A stretch of DNA of 64,000 bases from Litsea cubeba. Lineage: Eukaryota > Streptophyta > Magnoliopsida > Laurales > Lauraceae. The notes beneath the pieces were generated by a model that saw nothing but the letters and a program-made list of their open reading frames with translations, had not been told where the DNA came from and did not search any database. Position numbers and translations under genes: made by a program. Where the stretch lies: positions 18,710,580-18,774,579 of the forward strand of contig CM022945.1 of the NCBI GenBank assembly GCA_012931725.1. Direction: 5' to 3'. This document shows positions 10,317 through 21,800 of the stretch, in pieces. Positions within the stretch are counted from its first letter, which is position 1, and each line of letters opens with the position of its first letter.

Positions 10317-10391
10317 CCTCAGACGTGTCCTCGAAGAGCGGCCTCAGACGTGTCCTCGAAGAGCGGCCTCAGACGTGTCCTCGAAGAGCGA
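10317..10391. repeat. 25-bp tandem repeat in LTR U3, 3 copies
   Basis: The unit CTCAGACGTGTCCTCGAAGA is repeated every 25 bp, with a more diverged copy near 10250. Repeats just upstream of the LTR TATA box are plausible enhancer elements. Confidence 0.75.
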
Positions 10392-10615
10392 GCAAGGTGG
10401 AGGGCAGGTGAGAGATTCTTCGCGAGAATTGGTAAGAACGGGTGAGGGGAGGACTTCGTTGTGATGACTCGGAGGCCTTGACGTGACGAGGCTTCCTTCA
10501 ACTCCTTTCGAATATCCGCTGAGCTAAACTGGCTCAACCCATGACCTTGGACGGACCGGGTTGTCTGGACCTGACCCTTTACCGCAATCCGGGTTGGGCC
10601 TGACCCATCAAAGTT

Positions 10616-11390
10616 AACTCACAAGATTAGAGGGTGCCTAATCGAACTTATCCAAAAATCTGATGGAGGATAGCTGCCTTGAAGTTTGAAAGGGGAGGAA
10701 CAAACGGTCAGAGGACACTGGCCTGAGCGGAACAGAGGTCGAGAGAGAAGAGAGACAGAGTAACGACTCAAGAGAGGATGTGTATACATACCTTTGTCTT
10801 GGGACGTCCTCGTATTTATAGAGGATTTTACCTGATATCTTTGAGTGGGCCCCTAGATTTGATATATATGATCTCATTAGCCCACAAAGTAATAAATAAG
10901 GATCCACCATAGCCCACAATGCATTTAATGCCAGTCCGATCAGCCCATATTGCATTAAATGTGTGTCATGTTGGGCCTGGTCATGTCTCAAGTCTTTGGC
11001 GGTTGTGGTCCCATCAGATCCATCATCGGGCTCTGCTCTGATTTGGCTACAGCCGCTGGATGCCGCCTTGTCAGCGATCTGGTGAAGATTGTGGACGGTT
11101 GGGATAGCCCATCTGTCTCATTGGCACGTGCCCGTACTCAGCCACATGTCCGATGACGTGGCAGAAGTAGGGAGGCGACCATGATATATATCTTGACTGG
11201 CGATCCGGCTCCCTTGGCCGAGGTCGGCATGCGTAGCCGAGGTCAGGGTCGGTAGCCGAGGTCAGTCTGGTTTCGGCCAAGGCTCTGACCCTATTGCCGA
11301 GGTGTGTTTGGACGGCACGTGGGCGTGCTTAATCAGCAGTTTACTGCCGAGGTTAGCGTAATCCTGGTGCCTTAAAAATCACCCCACACA
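10616..11390 (-). mobile_element. Truncated LTR of an older retrotransposon, host site of the Tat insertion
   Basis: On the minus strand it begins TGTGTGGGGTGA at 11390, carries GC-rich CCTCGGC repeats, and has TATAAATACG near 10820-10811 followed by a pyrimidine-rich leader. This layout resembles an LTR. The other end is interrupted by the Tat element at 10610/10615, so its 3' boundary and any internal region are not visible. The assignment rests on architecture only. Confidence 0.55.
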
Positions 11391-12538
11391 AGTTCAATCC
11401 CATGTAGGCAAATCTTTCCTTCCTATGAGGTACACATGATGAGTGCAAGATTTATAAAGGGCACGTTTGTGTAGAGGGAAAGCAGCAGAAGACCACCCAG
11501 AGCTGGAGTTCATCATATTTTTTCTCCTCTTATTTGAGACTCTATTTTTCCATATGTATTCAATTCCATGCAAACACCACAAAGGTCCAAGATAGCCATG
11601 GGTTGGACTTAGACAATAGAGCACTGAATGAGTCCAGTATTGCTGTATTAGTGCCGGCCAGTAACTGACTGCCATCAATGTATTAAAGAATGGTTAATGG
11701 TCCTATTAAAAATGTTAAAAAGTCTGTTAATTAGAAGAATGGGTTTTGTTTTATATGGTGGCTCATCTATCGTGAGATTCCCTATATGTATTGTTGTTTT
11801 ATTTATTGGGCAAGCAATGCAGCACACTCTTCTGATTATTTGCATCGCATCTCTCGTCAGCTAAAAAAACATTGGGCTGAAAAGTGAAAACCGCGGGAGA
11901 GATGTGAAGGATCTGGTATGTGCACGCTTGGAGATGAATGCCTTGAGGCTAGTTATCATCCGCCGGAGGTTGTTCTCTAGATCTCTTTTTTATATGTGTT
12001 TTTTGTGTATTTCATGGATCTCATCATTCATACATATATCACACTTAGAGAACGGATTTACTTATCAAAGACATGGAAGTGGCCCTCCGATTATGCAAAC
12101 TTTGTGAGGAAATCAAGGGATTTAATTGATTGTGTGAGATGAACGTTGAGACTTAATGGGCAATAAAACATGTGGGTTCCACACGGTCCCACAAGATGAC
12201 CATATGGACGGCTCATGTAGGCTCCACTATCATATAGAGATGGTCAGCGCATGTGTTTGGCTTTGGCACAAAAACCTACCTGAGCAATGTGCTGGGACTA
12301 TATCTGGGCTGTATTATTAATTAAGCCCAATCTTATGCTGGTCAAAGTCCTGGTGCGGTCCAACATGTTCAGCATAAAATAAACAGCATATATTTTCCAA
12401 ATGGAACCGGATCCCCCATTTGGACCAAAGAGGGGGTGACACGCAGGGGGCGGATGAAAGAGGACAGTGCCGTCCCCTTATGTGTCGCCCGCGAACCCTG
12501 TTTGGACCGGACAGGGAATCCATTTCCTTTGCAAATGG
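11391..12538. other. Intergenic, no gene seen
   Basis: There are only short ORFs without recognisable motifs. Part of it (12390-12540) is GC-richer and may be old transposon sequence. Confidence 0.5.
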
Positions 12539-12546
12539 GCTGTATG

Positions 12547-14026
12547 TAGAGATGTCAAGCCGGGCCGGCACGGCCCGACCCGCTAGTCAACGGGCCGTGG
12601 CACGGCACGGCCCGGTCAACGGCACGGCCCATGACGCGGGCCGTGCTGGGCCGAGCCGCGCAGGCCCGCTAGCCTGTTAGGCACGGCCCGCCAGGCTAGT
12701 GGGCCAGCCCCTGTGGCCCGCTAGGCCCACCAGGCCCGCCAAAAAATTTTATTTTTTTATATATTTTTTTAAATTTATAAAAATCTAATTCCCAGCCAAC
12801 TAACAACCCTATGCATTTTCTAATAAAAAAACACTTACATAACTTGGTAAGGTAAGACTTTAGTGTAAATTAGTCACACTAATAAAAATGGGCAATGTGT
12901 TTTTGGGGAGAAGTAATAAGGGGAATGTTTTGGTGTGACACACTTACCTTTACTAAATTTGCCCCGGCCCCTTGCCTTCAATAATTTTATTTTCTTCAGA
13001 GATATTTGAGAATCTCAAATGAAATTCCCTATCTGCATTCATCTAAATTCAAGAACCCCTGAGCATTTGAGAAGTTGAGATTCTTTATAGGTTGGAAAGC
13101 TCAGGATTAAACACAAGAATATGTTCATAATTCAGTCATTTATGTTCAATATAATCTCGTCACATGTACCTATAACTCCACTCTCGATCACATCACATGA
13201 AGCCATATATTTACATTGATATGAACACTAGGAAAAAGAAGTAAAAAATATGTAACCATGATAAAGATAATGAGAATTATTGACTAAGACTAAAAGCCCA
13301 TAACTAAAAAATAAAGAAATTGATGCAAATCTAAATAAAATGAAGTCCAAGGTTGTGGTTTCATGGTGGGTCATTTGGAAGACTTGAGATGATTATTGAT
13401 AAAAGTAGAAATATTTAACCGCGCTAAGTTCTTGTTTAAAGTATGATAATTCAGCCAAAAAATAGAAATTGAGTTTGCCATCTTAATTGAAATATCCTTA
13501 ACCATGGCATTTCAATTTGGCTGAAAAATGAGTAGAAAAAAGGACATGATATGTTTTTTTTTTATATTTCAGGTTGTTTGAATGAAAGAGTAAAAAGTTG
13601 GATAAAGAAGGTGTTAGCTTCTCATCATCATCTAAAGTAGTTAAGTTCTCATCCTAATGTAACTAATAGTTTAATATTCATGGTTAGGTTCACATCCTCA
13701 TCTAACTAGTTTTAATATTGTTTGAATATATATTAGTATACAAAAGTTAGGTAGTCTAGTGGTTGTGTTTATCTTTCACAACCTAATGATTGTGAGATCG
13801 AATTCACCCAAACACATTTATTTTTAAAAATCTATACAAATTACGCAGGTCGGGCCAACCCAACCCGCCTATAACTCTATTAGAAAAAAAAAAAGAGGCA
13901 CGCCAAATTACGCAGGTCGGGCCAACCCAACCCGCCTATAACTCTATTAGAAAAAAAAAAAAAAAAGAGTGCCGTGCCGGCCCGGCCCGTGGCACGGGCG
14001 GGCTCAGTTTGGGTTTGACATGCCTA
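12547..14026. mobile_element. Non-autonomous hAT transposon (1480 bp) with perfect 8-bp TSD
   Basis: It is flanked by GCTGTATG at 12539-12546 and again at 14027-14034. Its ends are TAGAGATGTCAA and the inverted TAGGCATGTCAA. GC-rich subterminal runs (GGGCCGGCACGGCCCG type) lie at both ends, as in many plant hAT elements, and the interior is AT-rich without a transposase ORF. A direct repeat of about 67 bp is found at 13837-13903 and 13904-13970. Confidence 0.92.
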
Positions 14027-14034
14027 GCTGTATG

Positions 14035-15690
14035 GCATGACCTTGACCTATTTCGTCCAATAATTGAACGGTCGTTAAAGGTCATTCCTGGTTTGGGCCT
14101 GCCCAAACCTTCTTCAATCTTGGCTATTTGGTTTGTCATCAAGAGTATGCCTTCTCATTTCGGTTTTCCTTGATCATGCGTTGTGTCAGCATGTTAAAAT
14201 TCCAACCCATGATGAACGATGTATCTACCAGCAGACTATTCTTATGGTAATTGGCTTGCAAATCGATGACCCCAAGGAAAATGAAGTCGATAATGAACTG
14301 TATCTAACTACAAAAAGATCAGCGCCGGATGCAATGAACGGGATTGTTAAATTCACAAGTCCCAACTCCAAAGAGCTTTGTTTTTTCCTCTGTTCTAACT
14401 AACCAATAAATGAAATAGGCACCTGAAAGACTGGGTCACATGCTCTCACCTTGTAGAATGCTTGTCCGATGAAGTGGCAGCACTAAATAATTTTTTCTTT
14501 GATTTTAATTTGGAAGATATCCATCAATGATTCAATATTGGTAAAAACCTAGGGCCTGTTTTGTAACTTTATCATAAAATAAAGTTAAAGTAAAGCATCA
14601 AATCAAGAGAATATAATATATAAGGGGATTATAATGTTATTTTGTTATTAGTGGATTGGTAAGTAATTTTTTAAAATTTTTATATAAAAAGTAGGTGTTT
14701 TTTGTCATTTAGTGAATAAAGGATGTTGTTGTTTTACTTTTTTTTTTTTTTAATGAATGAGGAAATTTTGAAAATGTGTACGTTTGATGTGACTTTTTAT
14801 CTAAAAAATATAGACTTTACATTACTTTTACTTTAATAGTAAATTGACAATGAATAGTAGTGGCCTTTGTTACTCTCATAATCGTGTGTGATGGGCCTAT
14901 AATTAGAATTCAAACCTAACAAATACAAGGACAGTCATAGAACACTGAAAAGTTGGGTGGAAATGAGACACCTGAGTTAAGGCCTGTGGGCCGGCTATCC
15001 ATTTATTCTCATTAGTAGTAGGAATCTAGGTGCAGCCCTATCTAACTTTCCTTTCCATAACTCATCTTAGATGGCACGCTACCAAATTTACCACAGTGAT
15101 AGTTCAATGTCACTGCATGCATGGTAGGGTTGTGAATGAGTCGGTTCCGGTCTGGATCCATGGTGGACTTGGAATTGAAATCGTCAAGGAGAAAGTGGAA
15201 CTGAATCTAGACCCGGAACAGTTTCGGAACCGATTTTTTTGCTCCGGAACTAGAAATATATATGGGACGGGTCCGGATCCAAGTTCGCGTCTAGGCAGAG
15301 AATGATATTAAAAAAAAAATATTTTTAGGAGAAATTTTTGAAACTTTAAGTAGTATGTCGGGTCTTGGGTCCACGGGTCCGAACCAAGGTGGAACCGGAC
15401 CCAAACCCATTTAATTATCAAGACCTAATAAGAACCTAAATCCAATTTTTAAAGGATAGAAACTTCTAGATAATCGGAAAATTGAGAATCCATTTATATC
15501 CTAATAGTAAGTAGGGCTATCCATAGAACCATAGCCATGCCCGGACCGAGCCAAATCGACCTAATTATTCATAGGACCACCTAGGTTGCCTAACGAGCCA
15601 AATCGACCAGGCGGAGTCAGCAGGACGAAATTTTAGAACCACAGTTTTATTCCTTCGACCGTTTGCAATTTGCACAGGAGAGCTGAGCTG
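14035..15690. other. Intergenic, AT-rich
   Basis: I see no convincing gene. 14550-14880 is AT-rich with GGGCCTGTTT-like and GGCCTTTGTTACTC-like ends and could be a decayed MITE, but no target duplication is apparent. 15125-15560 is a GGTCCGAACC-type low-complexity stretch that resembles transposon subterminal sequence. Confidence 0.4.
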
Positions 15691-15699
15691 TCTGGTCTT

Positions 15700-15708
15700 A
15701 ATATAAAG
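15700..15708 (+). promoter_or_regulatory. Probable TATA box of SQE
   Basis: AATATAAAG lies about 120 bp upstream of the SQE start codon. It is followed by a pyrimidine-rich leader containing CTCTCTCTC. Confidence 0.5.
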
Positions 15709-15824
15709 GTTTGTTTTTCTTCTGCTGCAATCCACAGCTTCAAAAGCAGAGAGAAATCTCGTTTTTCTCTCTCTCTTACTTTTTACGGTTTCATCGCATT
15801 GGCATTTCCTCGCGAGAAGAGAAG

Positions 15825-18800
15825 ATGCTGTTGCAGCAGCAGCAGCTGCAATATCTCTTTGGAGGGATCATCGCTTCTCTGCTAGGGTTTTTCTTCGTGA
15901 TTTCTCTCCTGCACGAGAAGAAGAGGAAGAAGAAGAAGAATGAAAATGCCTCTTCGTTCGAATTCCAAAGCAGCAGCGAAAAGATCTCTGGAGGCGGGGA
16001 ATGCAGATCGGATGGTAGTGCTACGGATGTGATCATCGTCGGAGCCGGCGTCGCCGGTTCCGCTCTGGCTTACACGCTCGGAAAGGTTATTATTGTTCTC
16101 CATTCGGCTTTATTTCATCTACAATTTTGGTTTTGGATTGGAAGCTTTAGGATTTTGAGCTTTTGATTGTTGTTTTTTTTTTTTTTTTTGGGGTTTGTGG
16201 GGATTTTGGTTCTCAGGATGGTGAGATCTTTGCTTTGGATGAATGTTTGTTTGTGTTCTGTTTGTTTCTTTTGATGCGTGGCTGAGATTCAGGATCTGCA
16301 TTCTCGAATTAAATGAAAGTTTAGTTCTTTCTCTCTTGTAGATTCAAATTGGTGGAATTATATTGTAGATTTTTTAAACTGGATTCAAGAATTCTGAAAT
16401 TCGGGGAATTTGAGATGGAGACGATATTGGGATTGTTTTGGATGATTCCTATTGAATCTAAACGTAATTAAGGAAGTTTTGGGGATGGCAGGAGGGTTCA
16501 GATGAGATCTTGAGGCTATGGATGTTTGTCTTTTTATGGAGATAGGTAACGAACATATCACTTTGAACTTGTACTTGGGCTCTGGGCTAAAGGTAACCTT
16601 TTCTTTTGATTGGTTTGAACTTGGAGGCTTCAACAAAATTGATACGATGTAAGGCCAGGCCGCCTCTTTTGGTCACTTTCTTAGGGTCTCTTGCTGCCTG
16701 TTAGAAATACTTCCAAGTGCCTGTGTGATGTAGTTATCAAGCACAATATAGGACCATGGAGAAACCATAACGGGCCGGTGACGACCCTGTGATGTAAAAT
16801 GTTGCTGCTGTTTATGATCCTAGGGAAGATATCGTTGAACCTCGACAAATATGTTCTAGAGTATCACTTGTTTATCAAAATGATCTTTTTCTTTCCTTTT
16901 TCCTGAATTTACATATACATCTTTTCTTTTTGGGAAACTTCCTCCCATAGTTACCTAATTCGGCTAAGAGGGTTCCGAATTCCGTGCAGTTCGAAGCGAA
17001 TAAATCGCTATTCGATTCGGTGAAATTAAGAGATTGCAAAATGCCGGATTCGACTCTGTTCGACATCTTATTTTAGGAAATAAGAAACGTTGGGAAGTGG
17101 AGACTTCTAAATGAAGTGAAAAATTCTCTAAAAATAAGAGTTAGAGGAGAGATCTATATTAAGGTTTCATTGAAAGAAACATCAAAAATTAAAAATAGAA
17201 AGTTAAATAAGAAGAGGAATCAGAGAAAAACTGCTTTTAGAAATCAAGTAGAACTAAAACTGTAAAATACATATTTAATCTCGTGCTTAGTATACCTGTA
17301 GACTCAATCGCTTCATCACAGGATTGCTGGATCTCAGACTCGTCTAATCTCTCGTGTAGTGCGTGCTAGGGCGGATTTCAGGTATGTTTCTCATCGTCAT
17401 CTTTTTCACACAAACATGAAGAGTTTTAAGAGGGAAAAAAGAGAGAAAAGGGCCCTGCAGCGTTTAAGGATGGAGATGAGAAAGGGGAAGGTGAAAAGAT
17501 ACAAGATACTCTCTCTCTCTCTCCAATTCAATCAATACAGCTGTTTCTCTGAACAGTCCAATAACAAAATTGTTGGTTTGGTAGTTCTCAGGATACCTGA
17601 AATTTTATTCTGCTTAAAATAATCCTCATCGTCCTCATTCTCAATGGGCACACTGTTGGTGGGCCCATAAGATGAATGGCTGAGATTAAAGTGGATTTTC
17701 TTTCCTTTTTATACTATCCATTTTTTTCAAACGTTCCTACTCAATTTGTGGGAAACAAAGTCAAGTTGGGTCCTCATTAGAAATCTTGAGAAATCCCAAG
17801 TCAAAAGGAGAAAAACTCAAGTGGGGTCCACCTATTTAAACATTTAGTTGCTCATAGTTTTTGTGAAATGCCATTATTTATTTACTTATTAAAGTATCTA
17901 ATATCTAAAAAAGTATTTATGCATATATTGAATAGACATACGAATCATATCAAACTACATCAAATTATATATTCGAATTAGCCTAGCTAATTCATCGAAC
18001 TCGAACTGCGAATTGAGCGAATTGAAAACCGAACTAACTGAACCTACCCCATCGAATTTTCGAATTTGAGTAACTGTCGAATTGCGAACTGCGAAATCGA
18101 ATCCGAACTGGTCGAATTGCGAATCAGGTAACTATGCTTCCTCCCTATTTTTTGATCTTTTGTTGGTTTAGTTATTAATTATCATAGGTGTCGTCTTCAT
18201 CATCATCAAGCAAATCCGTCACCCTTGAATTGGTCCTGTGCATTCTACTTCCTCACTCAAACTTATTAACCACCATGTAATCGGTAACTTTGCAATTTAT
18301 CATTTGTTTCCAGTTTCCACACTAATCCAACTATATGAAGTTGTCTTTGTGAGTTTTACAGCCATGTTGTCGTCAACTGTACAGTCCATCATGTCCTTTC
18401 TCCACACTACTTCATTTAAGGTCTTAACTGCTTTCCTCCTTTTCTTAAGCTATGTTTTCAGTAACTCCACAGTCTATCATGTCTTTGTGAGTTCTTACTT
18501 TTCCACTCAACCTTACTAACGGGCAATGGCCATGTTTTTAATAATTCCACATTTGCTCTCGCCCTTTTCCTAGTTCCTTGTATCTATTTCTAATACTATG
18601 ATTTTCTCTATCATCTGCATTTGTTCTATATCATATGCTTATGGCCCCATATGCTACTTCACCATGCCAGCATAAAGCTTCTTAAACTCGAATTTCTGTT
18701 TGTGCTGTATTTATAAGAATTGAAATTATCGGCATGCGAATGGGAAGGGTTAACGACTTAATTTATCTGTATTTGTTAGACTTCAGTATGTTGTCCTAAA

Positions 18801-21800
18801 TCTATTAATCTATCAGTAGTGGGAGGGTGAAGAACTATGTTCACTATTTTTCTTTTGTGCTTCTCTTTGCAGGATGGACGCAGGGTGCATGTGATTGAAA
18901 GAGACTTGACAGAGCCTGACAGAATTGTTGGTGAACTGTTACAGCCAGGTGGCTACCTAAAATTGATGGAACTGGGCCTTGAGGGTAAGCATCTGACCTA
19001 ATGTGGTCTAACCGTTTCAACTTTCAAACATGAAGGTTAAAATTACATAAATATTCTGAATCTTTGGATTGCATATAAAAAAGTGCTTGGTACCTACTCT
19101 TGCATCACAACCAAAGCACTGGATTTCAGCTCCTTGTACTCCAGCAGTTATACATCTCTTGTGACAGAAAAATTTACGTGTTTGCTGCAGATTGTGTGGA
19201 GGAAATTGATGCTCAACGAGTTCTTGGATATGCTCTTTTCAAGGATGGGAAAAGCACTAGAGTCTCATATCCTTTGGAAAAATTCCATTCGGATGTGGCT
19301 GGGAGGAGTTTCCACAATGGGCGTTTCATTCAGAGAATGCGGGAGAAAGCTTCATCCCTTCCCAAGTATTTCCAAATTCCCCTTTATGAATAAAAAAATC
19401 CTCTTCCTTTATTTTGTTCTTGGTGATGGCAGAAAGATGTATTACTGTGTATTGTTGTAGTTGTACGTGGGATTTCAACGGGAAAGAGTGTTTCTGCACT
19501 TCTTAGCCCATTCATCAATGACTTATCCCATCTATTTGGGATCGGCTTCGTGTGTCCTTTTCCTCTCAATTGTATATAAAGACAGTTCTGTATTAACTCC
19601 ACCATCTACATTGTTTTTCTCGCTACATTTGAGGTCTTCATTGATCTCCCTTTATCCCTAGATCTTCCTTTATCCCTACTTGACCTTGTAACACATACTT
19701 TTGAGCGGCATTTCACATATCTAATATTCTGTTTGTACTTAACTGTTCCAAGCAACATGTTGATTTTCTCTTCTGTTGGGGTCATCCTTACTCTGCAAAT
19801 TTCCTCTTATGTACTCATTATTATTTCTATCCTTTCTTGTAACTTCACGCATCTATTTTAATAACCACTGTTTATTTTTTAGATAAATACTATAAATATC
19901 ATATATCAAGGTGCATGTATGACTTGATCCTAGATATAGGCTTTGACGATGATGGTGGTGATGACCAAGATGAAGTCAACTATATAATATAACAGCATGG
20001 TTTTATGGTATAAGATGAATAAAGATTATGCTCCATCTCTGAAACTCCCTCAAGTTGGTGTTTGGTCGGTGGTGATGCCCGACTTGTCTGTTAGGGCCTG
20101 TCTGGCTACTGTTTAAGGCTGGGTGAGCCAAACCATTCAAAATTCAGCCCTCTCTTGGTTTGAGGTTTTATCTTTTTCCAATTATGGTAGAAATGAGTTT
20201 GTTGTCCACCATTTTAGGAGACAAATAAATGCCAGATTGAAGATTACATGGACGTTCTCAAGCCAAAAGACTATCTGAACTTGCACCTGAGGCTGATTTA
20301 TCTGTAGGACAACTGGTCACAATGGGTCTATTTCCATCCTGATTTGATTCACGAACAAAAAAGACCCCTTGAATAGATTCTGTCATTGACTTTCTCACTA
20401 AAGATTCATAACTTGTAATAATTATTTTTGCACTTCAATGATAAATGTCATCGAGATTAACATTTCCTTGCTGGGTTTATCATATTACTGTTGTTTCTTA
20501 CTATGGATTCTGTCTCATGGGTTCTTAAATCTTGTTGGATATCCTCTGCAGTGTTATGTTGGAGCAGGGCACGGTAACGTCTCTTCTAGAAGAAAATGGT
20601 ACTGTTAAGGGAGTTCTGTACAAGACAAAAAATAGCGAAGAATTAAGAGCATATGCACCTCTTACGATTGTTTGTGATGGTTGTTTCTCAAATTTGCGAC
20701 GCTCTCTCTGCATTCCTAAGGTGTAGTTTTTGTTTGAATTGTGGATTTTGAGGCTATATTTCTTGAAAGTTTTTTGGAGATTTCCAATTGGTTTTGTTTT
20801 GTTTTGTTATTGCTGTCACTTTTGGCATATTGCACTTCTGTTGAATTGTTTAGTGTTTGATCAGCACAAACTTATGTGATACTGACTTTCAATTTTCTAT
20901 TTTATGTAGGTTGATGTGCCATCTTGTTTTGTTGGTTTGGTTCTTGAAAACTGTCAACTTCCATATCCAAACCATGGACATGTTATTTTGGCAGATCCTT
21001 CGCCCTTGTTGTTCTATCCCATCAGTAGCACAGAGGTCCGCTGTTTGGTTGATGTACCTGGGCAAAGAGTACCTTCTATAGCTAATGGTGAAATGGAAAG
21101 GTATCTGAAGACTGTGGTGGCACCACAGGTATCTATCACATTTTAGGACATGGTTCTATTTTCTTGAGCAAATGCCCTGATGCTTTAAATGGTTACATTT
21201 TAGGACATGGTTCTATTTTCTTGAGCAAATGCCCTGATGCTTTAAATGGTTACATTTTAGGACATGGTTCTATTTTCTTGAGCAAATGCCCTGATGCTTT
21301 AAATGGTTATGATTTTTTTGCTCTTTCCATCTTTTTCCATTTGCAACAAGATTAATGTCTTCTGGCATGCCATGAAAAAAAATCTTGGCATTCTTATTTT
21401 TCATTTTTACTGTATGATCTTATCAAGAAGTATCTTTGCTCTTTTTTTTAGATCCCGGAGCAACTTCATGATGCCTTTATATCTGCAATTGATAGAGGAA
21501 GCATAAGAACTATGCCAAACAAGAGCATGCCAGCTTCTCCCTATCCCACTCCTGGAGCCCTTTTAATGGGGGATGCTTTCAATATGCGTCATCCATTAAC
21601 TGGTGGAGGAATGACTGTGGCGTTGTCTGATATTGCCGTGCTACAGAATCTTCTTAAGCCTCTACGGGATTTAAATGATGCACCTTCATTGTGTAAATAT
21701 CTGGAGTCCTTCTACACCTTGCGTAAGGCAAGCCATTTGCAAATACTGTGTCATTGACTCTGAACTTTGATGTAGATAAGAAGTGTTATTCGGGCTTCAT

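Larger units (their letters stand above)
1..10610 (-). mobile_element. Tat-clade Ty3/gypsy LTR retrotransposon, 3' LTR truncated by the window edge
   Basis: Positions 1-109 repeat 10502-10610 with no difference I can see, so these are the two LTRs. The element reads on the minus strand: 5' LTR at 9960-10610, primer-binding site at 9939-9956, gag-pol at 9897-3583, polypurine tract at 122-110, then the 3' LTR, of which about 540 bp lie outside the window. The implied full length is about 11.15 kb. A second, archaeal-type RNase H after the first RNase H and an antisense gene between pol and the 3' LTR are hallmarks of the Tat lineage. The intact reading frames and matching LTR ends suggest a young insertion. 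The bases AAGTT at 10611-10615 are the expected 5-bp target duplication; the partner copy is outside the window. Confidence 0.95.
9960..10610 (-). repeat. 5' LTR, complete, 651 bp
   Basis: On the minus strand it starts TGATGGGTC at 10610 and ends ATCATCA at 9960, giving TG...CA ends. The first 109 bp match the copy at the window start. It contains a TATA box and a 25-bp tandem repeat in U3. Confidence 0.9.

Noticed and set aside
14550..14885. Possible Tourist-like MITE
   Set aside because: The ends are only loosely complementary and no 3-bp target duplication could be settled.
15125..15427. Possible hAT element (TAGGGTTGTGAA start, inverted TAGGTCTTGATA end)
   Set aside because: The terminal repeats match poorly and no 8-bp target duplication is found; at best a decayed element.
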